From an uncultured bacterium (GTDB taxonomy: Bacteria; Bdellovibrionota_C; UBA2361; JANWWW01): a DNA stretch of 27,506 nucleotides. The stretch lies in NCBI GenBank assembly GCA_938038205.1, contig CALHSA010000033.1:1-27506 (forward strand). The letters are read 5' to 3'. Below the pieces are notes generated by a model. That model was not told the origin of the DNA, ran no database searches, and saw nothing but the letters and a program-made list of their open reading frames with translations. The translations under genes and the position numbers were made by a program. Below, one piece after another: positions 15,680 to 24,318 of this stretch; the stretch's first letter is position 1; each line of letters begins with the position of its first letter.

Positions 15680-17878
15680 TTATGCCGGTTTTTTATAAAT
15701 AACTCTATTAACTCTCTTAACTCCTTTTACTTTTTCTATATTTCTTTTAACAGTTTCAAATTCAGCTGCATTTCTTACTTCTATATCAAACATTATTTTA
15801 GCAGTAAGATCAGGAAAAGTTTTGGCTGAGGCCGATGCAATGTTCACTCCAGCGTTCGTTATCTCTCCACATAACTTACTTAGCATCCCCTGTTCATTCA
15901 CACAATCAATCTCAATTGTTACCAACCGAAGGTCGTTTGAAAATTCATCATCCCACTGTACAGGAACAAACCTTAAAGGGTCCAGATGCTGAATCTCTGG
16001 ACATCTTATTGAGTGTATAGTTATCCCTTTACCCTTTGTAACATATCCAATGATTCTTTCTCCTTGAATTGGTTGACAGCATTTTGCAAATCTAAAAAAA
16101 ACATCACTATATCCACTAACTTTTATTCCAACTTTTTGTGATGTTTTTGCTACTGAATCGAATATCTTATTTAGTAATCCGTCACTTTGTGGAGAAATGG
16201 CGTTATTCAACGGGTCACTCTCAGGAACAAGCTTCAACAAGACTCTTTGAGGTTGTATAGTTCCATAATATAAACTGGCGTAAAGCTCTTCTTCTGAATT
16301 TAACCCAAGTTCCTTGATAATTTTTTCAAGATCTTCTGATCTCTCAAGCTTCTTTATACTTAACCCTTTTTTTAAAAGCTCTTTTGAAAGTAATTCTTTA
16401 CCGGCTCGAATGGCAAGTTCTCTTCTTTCTTGTCTAATGAATTGCTTTATCCTGTTTTTTGCTTTAGAGGTTACTACTATTTTTAGCCAATCTTTACTCG
16501 GTTTATGACCTTTTTGTGTTATTATTTCAACCGTATCGCCGTTTTTTAGTTTATAATTAAGAGGAACAATAGTTTTATTCACCCTAGCTCCGACTGTTGA
16601 ATGGCCTATTTCTGTATGGACAGCATAGGCGAAGTCTAAAGGGGTGGCCCCTCTTGGTAAACAAAAAAGATCACCCTTTGGGCTAAATACATAAATTTCA
16701 TTCTGAAATAACTCTCCTTTAACAGACTGTAAAAACTCCTCTGGGTTTGAGATGTATTTTTGAGTCTCAACTAGATCTCTTACCCAGCTTAAATCAAAAT
16801 CAAAATTCCCATTCTCTTTATACCTCCAATGAGCGGCTACTCCTTGTTCAGCAATTTGATGCATTTCTGGGGTTCTAATTTGAATTTCAACCCTTTTCCC
16901 GTTCTGAGTGATAACTGTTGTGTGAAGACTTTGATACATATTCGGTTTGGGCATAGCAATATAGTCTTTAATTCTTCCTGGAACTAAATGGTAATTTGAG
17001 TGAATTATCCCTAAGGCTTCATAACATGCCATTACAGTTGGTACAATTACTCGGAATCCTAATATATCCATAATTTGATCAAAACCAACATTGTATCTAA
17101 CCATCTTTTGATAAATACCAGCGATATGTTTTAGCCTAAATGAGATCTGAGCACTTATTCCGTGTTTCTCCAACAAATTTTTTAGCTCAAGAGAGAATTC
17201 TTTTGCAAAGATATGCAAGTCTTTAGCAAGATTATCAACTTTTTGCTTGATATCATTATATTCGGCTGGTTTTAGTTCTTTGAGCGAGTAATCCTCCAAA
17301 AGAGCTTTTAGTCGGTACAATCCAAGTCGGTTTGCTAACGGTGCATAAATTTCTTGTGTTTCTTCAGCGATTCTTTTACGCTTCGGCTCAGGAAGGCTTT
17401 GAAGGGTCATAACATTATGCAGCCTGTCGCATAATTTCACCAAGATAACCCTTATATCTGTTGCCATTGCAAGAAGTAGTTTTCTTAGATTCTCCGCTTG
17501 CTTATCCTCCTTTGAGGCCAAACTTATCTTCGATAGTTTTGTGACACCCTCAACTAAAGACGCAATTTCAAGCCCAAACTCGGTTTTAAGACTTTCTAAA
17601 TTGTAGTTTGTGTCTTCTAGGATATCATGAAGTAAAGCAGCTACAACCGATGTAAAATCAAGCTTAAATTCACAACATAATAAAGCAACTTTTATCACAT
17701 GGTTTGCATAAGGTTCTCCACTTAATCTTAGTTGCGCCCCGTGAAGCTCAACAGCTTTATTGTATGCTTTCTCTAAAATTTCTTGGTCAAATTGGGGATA
17801 GCATATGCTTACTTCATCTAATAGCCTCTTAAAAGGAATTATTTCGTTGAAATTTTTTATGTAGAAATCTTCATCCAC
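15680..17878 (-). CDS. Bifunctional (p)ppGpp synthetase/hydrolase, RelA/SpoT (Rel) family
   Basis: A long RSH stringent-response enzyme (about 732 aa from the GTG at 17878; an ATG at 17935 would add 19). Numbered from that ATG, the HD hydrolase site is intact: His79, His103-Asp104, Glu107-Asp108 in LLHDILEDT, and Asp170/Asn174 in LCDRLHN. The synthetase domain carries RIKDYIAMPKPNMYQSLHT, whose RxKD signature marks bifunctional enzymes, and EIQIRTPEMH...AAHWRYKE. Then come a TGS domain (EIYVFSPKGDLFCLPRG), a Cys-containing conserved region (FAKCCQPI) and a C-terminal ACT domain. Homology usually begins near FKRLLDEV, so either start leaves an extra N-terminus. I prefer the GTG because an extended -10 box lies just upstream and because the ATG start would overlap rpoZ. 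Confidence 0.95.
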   Translation of the reverse strand: MDEDFYIKNFNEIIPFKRLLDEVSICYPQFDQEILEKAYNKAVELHGAQLRLSGEPYANHVIKVALLCCEFKLDFTSVVAALLHDILEDTNYNLESLKTEFGLEIASLVEGVTKLSKISLASKEDKQAENLRKLLLAMATDIRVILVKLCDRLHNVMTLQSLPEPKRKRIAEETQEIYAPLANRLGLYRLKALLEDYSLKELKPAEYNDIKQKVDNLAKDLHIFAKEFSLELKNLLEKHGISAQISFRLKHIAGIYQKMVRYNVGFDQIMDILGFRVIVPTVMACYEALGIIHSNYHLVPGRIKDYIAMPKPNMYQSLHTTVITQNGKRVEIQIRTPEMHQIAEQGVAAHWRYKENGNFDFDLSWVRDLVETQKYISNPEEFLQSVKGELFQNEIYVFSPKGDLFCLPRGATPLDFAYAVHTEIGHSTVGARVNKTIVPLNYKLKNGDTVEIITQKGHKPSKDWLKIVVTSKAKNRIKQFIRQERRELAIRAGKELLSKELLKKGLSIKKLERSEDLEKIIKELGLNSEEELYASLYYGTIQPQRVLLKLVPESDPLNNAISPQSDGLLNKIFDSVAKTSQKVGIKVSGYSDVFFRFAKCCQPIQGERIIGYVTKGKGITIHSIRCPEIQHLDPLRFVPVQWDDEFSNDLRLVTIEIDCVNEQGMLSKLCGEITNAGVNIASASAKTFPDLTAKIMFDIEVRNAAEFETVKRNIEKVKGVKRVNRVIYKKPA

Positions 17879-17885
17879 TACAAAA

Positions 17886-17894
17886 ATTATATCA
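17886..17894 (-). promoter_or_regulatory. Extended -10 promoter element for the (p)ppGpp synthetase gene
   Basis: On the minus strand this reads TGATATAAT, a perfect TGnTATAAT extended -10. No good -35 is seen, as is usual for this class. Transcription would begin about 7 bases on, near 17879, practically at the GTG 17878-17876, so the message would be nearly leaderless. The genome is AT-rich, so this could be chance. Confidence 0.4.
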
Positions 17895-17951
17895 CTAAAC
17901 GAGCAGTAACCTATGATTGCTTTTCGTAATAGCATGGATTATCATAGCAAC

Positions 17952-18200
17952 GTGGCTAGAATAACTGTTGAGGATTGCCTTAAGGTAATTTCGAACAGGT
18001 TTTTAATGACAATTGTCGCTATACTAAGAGCTAGGCAGTTGTTAGCAGGTGACAAGCCACGGATTCCGGAGGCTGAAGGGCACAAGCCTCAAGTTGCAGC
18101 TTTAAAGGAGATAGCTGGGAATATAGTAAACGTGGTGACCTCAGACTCTCACACTAAAAATCCAAATCAAGTTTTAGAGAGCGTTTTTAAGCAGGCCTAA
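17952..18200 (+). CDS. rpoZ: RNA polymerase omega subunit
   Basis: An 82-aa omega subunit, which helps assemble the beta-prime subunit and is part of the ppGpp response site in many bacteria. The GTG at 17952 gives MARITVEDCLKVISNRF, matching the canonical omega start MARVTVEDC and the family helix ending RARQL. Longer readings from ATG 17934 (88 aa) or ATG 17913 (95 aa) add residues not typical of the family. It is divergent from the (p)ppGpp synthetase gene, a common pairing. A TATGAT at 17912-17917 could be its -10 box, though the -35 is poor. The 3' end overlaps the convergent recD2 by 14 bases. Confidence 0.93.
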   Translation: MARITVEDCLKVISNRFLMTIVAILRARQLLAGDKPRIPEAEGHKPQVAALKEIAGNIVNVVTSDSHTKNPNQVLESVFKQA

Positions 18201-20307
18201 ACTTTTTAGAAAGAAAATTACCTAGTAGGGAAAACCTTTGAGCTCCTTGAGTTTTTAAAATAGCTGTCCATACTGTTTTCACTGGGCTTATTACTATTAA
18301 CCTCTTCTTAGCCCGTGTTACCGCTGTGTAAAACAGGCTTCTATTCAGAATAATAAAATGAGATCGATCCATTACCAAAATCACAGTATCTGCCTCTTGA
18401 CCTTGTGCTTTGTGTACAGTTAAACAGTATCCTAATCCTAGTTGCTCTATAGTCGTTTTTGAATAAACCCCTATTCTTCCATCCCAAAACTCGACAACAA
18501 CACTTTTCTTGGTTGGATTTGTTTCAAGTATCTGACCTACATCACCATTAAAAACAGCAATACCATTAAGATCATAGTTGTTTTTACGCTGAATAACCTT
18601 GTCACCTGGTTGAAATTTAAATTTATCAAGTCTTGGAGATATAAGATTAGCAACATTTCTATTTATTTCATCAGCTCCAAGAGGCCCCCGATTGGTAGGA
18701 GTTATAATAAGTGTATTCGCCAAGTATGGATCTGACGCCAGTATGTCTTTATGCAAGATGGAAAGAAGAAGATTGCTGGCCTCATCTGGGCTCTCAAATG
18801 GATAAAAGACAATTTCTTTTGAATTTCTCATGATCTCTAAAGCTAATTTTGGTTGCGAGTTAATTATCTTTTGAGCTAATAGACTAATATCAGAGCCTTC
18901 TTTCCTTCTGAAAATTCTTGTGAGAAAAACTTTTGGAATTTGCTGAAAATTTATTAAATCATGGAACACATTTCCTGGTGAAACTGGAGGAAGTTGATCC
19001 TTATCCCCAACTAGAATAAGCCTTGTATCATCTTTAGAGGAGGTTAAAAGTCTATAGAATAAATCAATATCAATCATTGAGGCTTCATCAACGATGATAT
19101 AGTTTGCGGGTAAAGGATTATTTTTTGTGTACCTCTGAAATCCACTTTTAGGATCAAGTTTTAATAACCTATGTAGAGTGAAAGTATCACTATTACATAA
19201 AGTAGCGAGTCTTTGAGCTGCTTTACCAGTTGGAGAAGCAAGAACTACATTCTCACCATTAAGGATTTTCCAAAGAGCAGAGATGACAGTTGTTTTACCG
19301 GTACCAGGACCTCCAGAAATTAGAACCAGTTTCTCTTTTAAAGAGAACTCAATAGCCCTAATTTGTTCATCACTTAAACCCATAAGTTCAGATTCTTTGA
19401 GATTCGCAAAGTGATTTTTTGCAAGATTGCTTGTACTTGAAACTCTGTTAAAAATCTCCGCCGAGCATTTTTCCTCCAAATCAACTATGCTTTTTGGACC
19501 GACATTGCCATCTACCTCGCGCAACGAATCTGTTTTGATAAGATTCTCAAGACAGTTCTCAAGACTCGTGTCGGATACTTCTCCACAAACTTTTTTTGCT
19601 CTTTTCAATAAATCTTTAGTCGGTAAACAGGTGTGCCCCTGCTCTAAAGCTTCAAGCAAAACCTCCTCTATGGCAAAAGATAGCCTCTCTGGGTTATCTT
19701 CCGGGAGATTCAACTTCTTAGCTAAGTTATCAACTTTTCGGAAACGAAACCCTTCAATTTTTCGGAGCGCTGCGTAAGGATTCTCATAGATTTTTTCCAA
19801 AGCTAATTCACCGTATAAATTAAAAACCTTCTCGGCAGATGTATGTGAAAGCCCTAACTTTGTAAGTTCAAAAATTATTCTCAATTTTGGTGTTAAAGAG
19901 TCTAAGAAATTCTTCAACCTTTTTGTCACTTTTAAAGGGATGCCAGGAATTTCCTTCCAGCTACTTTTAAAATAATCCTCCAAGTTCAGATTGTTTGCCT
20001 CTAAAAAATCTACTAACTTCCTTGCATATCTTACTCCAAGACCCTTAATTACTCCGCTTCCCAAAAATTTTATTAAGTTTTCCCTTGCTTGATAATTACT
20101 GAGAATTATTTGATAACCTTTAAAATAGACTCCAAATGTAGGATGTTCGATAAAGTCTCCCCTTACAGTTACGAAATTTAATTTTTCAACTTGAAAATCT
20201 CCAGATATAATTACTGGTATTTGTTTACCGGTTGGGGTCTGTAAAATAAAACCCTTGCCTCCCATTTCGTTTAAGACTTTTTGAATGCGACCACTCAATA
20301 TTGACAT
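18187..20307 (-). CDS. recD2: RecD2-type superfamily 1B DNA helicase
   Basis: A 706-aa 5'-3' DNA helicase of the RecD2 kind, which works outside a RecBCD complex in replication and repair. The N-terminal 300 residues form the RecD2-specific domain, including helix-hairpin-helix-like pieces GVIKGLGVRYARKLVD (85-100) and KEIPGI (118-123). Helicase motifs: Walker A GGPGTGKTT (332-340), Ia VLASPTGKAAQRL, II VDEASMID (406-413), III LVGDKDQLPPVSPGNVF and, near the C-terminus, GYCLTVHKAQGQEADTV and YTAVTRAKKRLIV (V and VI). No RecB or RecC gene is nearby, consistent with RecD2. The ATG at 20307 lies 43 bases from the divergent serS start. Confidence 0.93.
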   Translation of the reverse strand: MSILSGRIQKVLNEMGGKGFILQTPTGKQIPVIISGDFQVEKLNFVTVRGDFIEHPTFGVYFKGYQIILSNYQARENLIKFLGSGVIKGLGVRYARKLVDFLEANNLNLEDYFKSSWKEIPGIPLKVTKRLKNFLDSLTPKLRIIFELTKLGLSHTSAEKVFNLYGELALEKIYENPYAALRKIEGFRFRKVDNLAKKLNLPEDNPERLSFAIEEVLLEALEQGHTCLPTKDLLKRAKKVCGEVSDTSLENCLENLIKTDSLREVDGNVGPKSIVDLEEKCSAEIFNRVSSTSNLAKNHFANLKESELMGLSDEQIRAIEFSLKEKLVLISGGPGTGKTTVISALWKILNGENVVLASPTGKAAQRLATLCNSDTFTLHRLLKLDPKSGFQRYTKNNPLPANYIIVDEASMIDIDLFYRLLTSSKDDTRLILVGDKDQLPPVSPGNVFHDLINFQQIPKVFLTRIFRRKEGSDISLLAQKIINSQPKLALEIMRNSKEIVFYPFESPDEASNLLLSILHKDILASDPYLANTLIITPTNRGPLGADEINRNVANLISPRLDKFKFQPGDKVIQRKNNYDLNGIAVFNGDVGQILETNPTKKSVVVEFWDGRIGVYSKTTIEQLGLGYCLTVHKAQGQEADTVILVMDRSHFIILNRSLFYTAVTRAKKRLIVISPVKTVWTAILKTQGAQRFSLLGNFLSKKFRPA

Positions 20308-20350
20308 TAATAGTTCTTTTTTGCGATTGTTAATTTAAAATACACCCACA

Positions 20351-21622
20351 ATGATTGATATTCAACTTCTACGCTCTTCACCAGAGTTATTTAAAGAGGC
20401 CGTAAGAAAGAAGGGAATTAATTTTGATGTCGATTATTTTCTAGATTTGGATAAAATTTACAGGAAATCAATAAGATTTTATGAACTCCTTAAAGCTTTA
20501 TTAAACTCATTCTCAAAGAGAGTTAAATCTTTACAAGATCCTGAAAGAAGTGATTTTTTAAGTAACTTAAGAGATTTTTCCAATCTTGTTAAAAACGCAG
20601 AGGATATGATGGTAAGGTTTAAAACCAAGTGGGAGAGCATGATACTCTTTTGTCCTAATCCTCCCCTTGATGAAGTTCCGTATGGTCGTGATGATTCAGA
20701 AAATGTTCCTATCAAGTTTTGGGGAAGCGTAAAGCAGTCCAACGTTGATCATAAAATTTTATTGAAAAATTTAGGGGTAATGGACTTTGAAAGTGGTGCG
20801 AAGGTTTCCGGCTCTAAGTTTTACTTTATGAAAACTTGGCTTGCTACCCTTCATCATGCAATTTTGCAGTATGGAATAAAATTTATCATACAACGAGGTT
20901 TTGAGTTTTACGAGGTTCCGCACATTGTTTCAGAGTTTGCTATGAATGGAACTGGATACTTTCCGTTAGGCAAGGATCAAACTTATAAGCTTTCAGGTGA
21001 AGATTCTGATAAGTATCTGATAGGGACTTCTGAGGTTCCATTGTGTTCTATGTTTGCTAATAATATTTTTCACTCATCTGAGTTACCTTTAAAAGTAGCA
21101 GGCTATTCTCCATGTTATCGGCGTGAGGCAGGATCTTATGGCAAGGAATCGGCCGGTTTGTATCGAGTTCATCAGTTTTACAAGGTTGAGCAGGTAATCC
21201 TATGTGAACCAGATCCTAAAATTAGCATGGAAATGCATGAACTGTTGTTAACTAACTCTGAGGATTTTGTTAAAAGTCTTGAGTTGCCTTACCGAGTAGT
21301 TTTAGTTTGCACAGGGGATTTGGGGCTAGGTCAGGTTTATAAGCATGATATTGAATGTTGGATGCCCAGCCGAAATGGTTATGGAGAAACTCATTCATGT
21401 TCCTCACTACACAGTTTTCAGGCGCGAAGGTTGAATATTCGTTTTAGAGGAAATACCAATAAATCTGAGTTTGTACATACCTTAAACAATACTTTGGTGG
21501 CTAGCCCTCGAATATTAATACCCTATGTTGAGAACCATTTTGAAAATGGAAAACTATACTTGGTCCCTCCCTTAAGAGATTATTTTGGGGGAAAGGAATA
21601 TTTGGAAATAAGTAGCACCTAA
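20351..21622 (+). CDS. serS: Seryl-tRNA synthetase
   Basis: A 423-aa class II synthetase charging tRNA-Ser. The N-terminal arm (about 5-105) begins with MIDIQLLRSSPELFKEAVRKKG, typical of SerS, and forms the tRNA-binding coiled coil, somewhat less regular than usual. The catalytic core follows: GTGYFPLGKDQTYKL at about 200-214, serine-binding TSE (226-228), motif 2 CYRREAGSYGKESAGLYRVHQ (about 255-275, Arg pair 257-258) and motif 3 with LNNTLVASPRILIPYVENHF, catalytic Arg387. Most SerS proteins have Gly after LN in motif 3; here it is Asn. Length is normal. Divergent from recD2 across 43 bases. A 7-bp hairpin follows the stop directly. Confidence 0.94.
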   Translation: MIDIQLLRSSPELFKEAVRKKGINFDVDYFLDLDKIYRKSIRFYELLKALLNSFSKRVKSLQDPERSDFLSNLRDFSNLVKNAEDMMVRFKTKWESMILFCPNPPLDEVPYGRDDSENVPIKFWGSVKQSNVDHKILLKNLGVMDFESGAKVSGSKFYFMKTWLATLHHAILQYGIKFIIQRGFEFYEVPHIVSEFAMNGTGYFPLGKDQTYKLSGEDSDKYLIGTSEVPLCSMFANNIFHSSELPLKVAGYSPCYRREAGSYGKESAGLYRVHQFYKVEQVILCEPDPKISMEMHELLLTNSEDFVKSLELPYRVVLVCTGDLGLGQVYKHDIECWMPSRNGYGETHSCSSLHSFQARRLNIRFRGNTNKSEFVHTLNNTLVASPRILIPYVENHFENGKLYLVPPLRDYFGGKEYLEISST

Positions 21623-21639
21623 GCCAAAATTTTTTTGGC
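21623..21639. other. Perfect 7-bp hairpin just after serS
   Basis: GCCAAAA at 21623-21629 and TTTTGGC at 21633-21639 are perfect inverted repeats around a TTT loop, beginning at the base after the serS stop. No U-run follows the stem, so it is not a standard rho-independent terminator, though it could stabilise or weakly end the serS message. Its right arm supplies the TGGC of the sigma-54 promoter for flgK. Confidence 0.45.
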
Positions 21640-21651
21640 ATTAAGCTTGCT
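21636..21651 (+). promoter_or_regulatory. Sigma-54 (RpoN) promoter of the flgK operon
   Basis: TGGCA (-24) and TTGCT (-12) are arranged so that GG at 21637-21638 and GC at 21649-21650 are separated by exactly 10 bases, the spacing required by RpoN. Transcription would start near 21662, about 13 bases before the flgK GTG, leaving room for the AAGG ribosome-binding site at 21667-21670. Sigma-54 control of middle/late flagellar genes is established in many flagellated diderms. Enhancer sites for a FlrC/FleQ-like activator are not identifiable by eye. Confidence 0.72.
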
Positions 21652-21674
21652 AGCACTTAAGTTGGTAAGGTAAA

Positions 21675-23327
21675 GTGGCAAATTTTTCCGCAAAAATTTT
21701 TAATTCATCCTTATCTGGACTCCGAGCTCAATTGGCAAAAATTTCGGTTATAAGCAATAATATTGCAAATGCAGAGACCCCAGGGTATTCCAGAAGAGTT
21801 GTTTCTTTATCAACCTCGAGATCACCAGGGAGCACTATTTTAAATCAGGTTGGTGAAGGCGTTGAGATAGAGAGAATTTTTCGCATAACTGATCAGTTTC
21901 TTTTTAATAATCTGTTAAAGGAAGGTTCAAGTTTAGGATTCTTCTCAATTCAAATGGATTTAGTTTCAAGGCTTGACAGTTTATATGGTTCAACAGGGGT
22001 TGGAGGTCAATTAAGCACTCGTCTAACTGAATTTTTTCAGAGCGCAAGTGAGTTAAGCCTAAATCCTGGAAGCACAGCACTCAGGAGAGGTTTTATTGAG
22101 AAAGGACAGTTGCTTACAGATTCTATTAATTTGATATACAGAACTTTAGCTACTCTTCAAATGGATGCACAAAGAGTTTTGAATGAAAAAGTTAAACAAG
22201 TAAACCAGTTAACAAATCAGATATCGGAATTGAACACACAAATAAAGCAATTTGAAGCTCAGAATGGTCTAAACTCTGCTTTAGATTTACGGGATCAGCG
22301 GGATCAAGCTATTGAGGAGTTGAGCAAATTACTCTCCTTTGATCTCATAGAGAACCCTGATGGATCAGTTATGATTAGCTTAAAAAATGGGTTTACTTTA
22401 GTAAATGGTGGATTTAAGGTTGATTTAAGGAACACCAGCACCCCAAGTTTTACCTCAAATATTACTTACGCTTTGGATGGTTCTCAGTTAACCTACATTG
22501 TTGGTGAGTTGGGACCAAACTCACATGTGGATTTGAGTGAAGTAATAAAAAACTCTGGAGGAGAAATTGGGGGATTGCTTCATTTTAGAGGCACTGCATC
22601 CCCAAGTGTCTCTAATCCATTCAGTGTTACTGGAACGATTGTTGGGGTTGCTCGTCAAGTTGAGGCTTTAGCAAGGTATTTAATAACAACTGTTAATCAG
22701 GTTTATAGGGGCTGGGATCCTACCCTCCCTTTTAATGGAGATGAAGATCCAGGCTCCCCAGGTTACTTCGATGCATCCTCAGTGGATTTACTTGGAAATG
22801 CTCCTGGGGTTTATGGTCTTTTTGGATTATCGGGAGTAACTTTGACTGACTCTAACTTAGACGGGCTTCCTAATGATCTTGGAACTTTGACAGTATTTAG
22901 TGTAGCTGAGAGGTTAAAATGGTTAGTTGATTCACCTGATGAATTAGCCTTATCTAGAGATTTAGATCCAACCCCTGGCAGTTTGTTGGGATCCTCAGGC
23001 GATGGAAGGATTGCACAAGCAATCGCGAATCTTAGATACCAGGATTTCAACTTTACAGCTCCTAACTTTACTTTTAATGGTAAAATCATGGATCTTGTTC
23101 ATTTAACAGAAACACATGTTGGGCATATTGTTAGAAATGTTCAGAGTAATTTTTCAGCTTATGATGCTCGACACTCTTTCTATGCCCAAAAATTGAATGA
23201 GATTAGGGGAGTAAATTTAGATGAAGAGATGGCTCTTTTAATTCAATTTCAAAAGAATTATCAGTATAGCGCTAGATTGCTTGGTGTTGCAGATACTATT
23301 TTGGACGAGATTTTAAGGATTTTATGA
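21675..23327 (+). CDS. flgK: Flagellar hook-associated protein 1
   Basis: A 550-aa hook-filament junction protein exported by the flagellar type III apparatus. The N-terminal rod/hook signature is textbook: SSLSGLRAQLAKISVISNNI then ANAETPGYSRRVVSL (about 12-46). A heptad-rich region at about 165-215 (VKQVNQLTNQISELNTQIKQ) forms the D0/D1 coiled coil. The C-terminus has the conserved DEEMALLIQFQKNYQYSARLL...ILDEIL. Start is GTG at 21675 with AAGG upstream. No secretion signal peptide is present, as expected. The last four bases overlap flgL (ATGA). Confidence 0.95.
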   Translation: MANFSAKIFNSSLSGLRAQLAKISVISNNIANAETPGYSRRVVSLSTSRSPGSTILNQVGEGVEIERIFRITDQFLFNNLLKEGSSLGFFSIQMDLVSRLDSLYGSTGVGGQLSTRLTEFFQSASELSLNPGSTALRRGFIEKGQLLTDSINLIYRTLATLQMDAQRVLNEKVKQVNQLTNQISELNTQIKQFEAQNGLNSALDLRDQRDQAIEELSKLLSFDLIENPDGSVMISLKNGFTLVNGGFKVDLRNTSTPSFTSNITYALDGSQLTYIVGELGPNSHVDLSEVIKNSGGEIGGLLHFRGTASPSVSNPFSVTGTIVGVARQVEALARYLITTVNQVYRGWDPTLPFNGDEDPGSPGYFDASSVDLLGNAPGVYGLFGLSGVTLTDSNLDGLPNDLGTLTVFSVAERLKWLVDSPDELALSRDLDPTPGSLLGSSGDGRIAQAIANLRYQDFNFTAPNFTFNGKIMDLVHLTETHVGHIVRNVQSNFSAYDARHSFYAQKLNEIRGVNLDEEMALLIQFQKNYQYSARLLGVADTILDEILRIL

Positions 23328-24313
23328 ATTTTAGAGTAAGTGATAAAAATAAATATACAACACTTTTACAGAGCTTAAAAAACCATACAGCAAATTATGT
23401 GCGATACACTGATCAAATAACCTCGGGAGTAACGATTACAAAACCCTCAGATAGTCATCTATACTCCGATATTTCTTTCAGAGAGAACAATCTTATTGAG
23501 GTTAACCTTTTTTTAAAAAGGATAAATTATCTTCGAGGGTTTTTTGACTTTGTGGAGGAAAATTTAAATCAGGCTAATAATGTTCTCATTCGGGCAAAAG
23601 AAATCGCAGTGCAAGCTTCAAATGAAACTCTTTCTCCAGAGATGAGGGCTAGACTTAGTCTAGAGGTTTTTCAGCTAAGAGATCACCTTGTTCAATTAGC
23701 CAACGCAAAATATCAGGATAGATATATTTGGGCTGGCGCTGACGATGATGATCCTCCCTTTGATCAAGGATCATACATTATCCCAACAGCTGGTCCAGCG
23801 AGTGTAAGGTATTATTTTGATAATGAATTAGGTACTAATGTTTTCAGAAGGGTTCAAATTTCTCATAATTTTGATGTCCAAATTAATGAAAGTGGAGCTC
23901 AGACATTTGCTGCAGCAATAGGCGCTTTAGAGCGATTAGGAAGAGCTTTAGCTGGTTACTCTACAAATCCGCCTACGGGTTTACCTGATGGTACTGGTGC
24001 TGCTTATAATTTTCCGGCTGACTATTCACTTCAGACTTCAGCTATTCGACAAGCTTTGGATTTAATTGAACAGGTTAGAGTGGATGATATAACAAACATG
24101 CGAACTATCTACGCATCTAAAATGACGAGGCTAGATATCGCACAAAATCTATTGGGATTAGAAAAACTGTCAGATGAGGAGTATTTAAGCGCTAACCGTG
24201 ACACTGATATCCCAGATGTGGCAAGTAAACTCGCGCGAACAGAGACATTTATCCAGGCAACTTATCAGTTACTTTCTAGAGTTTCAAGATTGAATTTGTT
24301 AGATTACCTCTAA
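23324..24313 (+). CDS. flgL: Flagellar hook-associated protein 3 (flagellin-like)
   Basis: A 329-aa second hook-filament junction protein, related to flagellin. The N-terminus fits the family: early helix YTTLLQSLKNHTANYVRYTDQITSG, then the conserved KPSDSHLYSD (variant of the usual KPSDDP), the long helix with EENLNQANNVLIRAKEIAVQASN and ARLSLEVFQLRDHLVQLAN. IWAGADDDDPPFD corresponds to the FlgL 'F.G....PF' motif. The C-terminal helix ends RTETFIQATYQLLSRVSRLNLLDYL, typical of FlgL. It overlaps flgK by ATGA, and csrA begins five bases after its stop. Confidence 0.92.
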   Translation: MNFRVSDKNKYTTLLQSLKNHTANYVRYTDQITSGVTITKPSDSHLYSDISFRENNLIEVNLFLKRINYLRGFFDFVEENLNQANNVLIRAKEIAVQASNETLSPEMRARLSLEVFQLRDHLVQLANAKYQDRYIWAGADDDDPPFDQGSYIIPTAGPASVRYYFDNELGTNVFRRVQISHNFDVQINESGAQTFAAAIGALERLGRALAGYSTNPPTGLPDGTGAAYNFPADYSLQTSAIRQALDLIEQVRVDDITNMRTIYASKMTRLDIAQNLLGLEKLSDEEYLSANRDTDIPDVASKLARTETFIQATYQLLSRVSRLNLLDYL

Positions 24314-24318
24314 AGTTA

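Noticed and set aside
19427-19777. 116-aa plus-strand frame opposite recD2
   Set aside because: Ser/Lys/Phe-rich antisense shadow of the conserved RecD2 N-terminal domain.
20301-20341. Perfect TTGACA (20301-20306) and TAAAAT (20336-20341) before serS
   Set aside because: They are separated by 29 bases, far from the required 16-18, and TTGACA overlaps the recD2 start codon, so they do not form one promoter.
20351-21622. SerS as a possible paralogue or amino-acid carrier ligase because of its irregular motif 3
   Set aside because: It retains the full N-terminal arm start, the TSE serine site, the motif 2 Arg pair and motif 3 Arg387, so a normal seryl-tRNA synthetase is the simplest reading.
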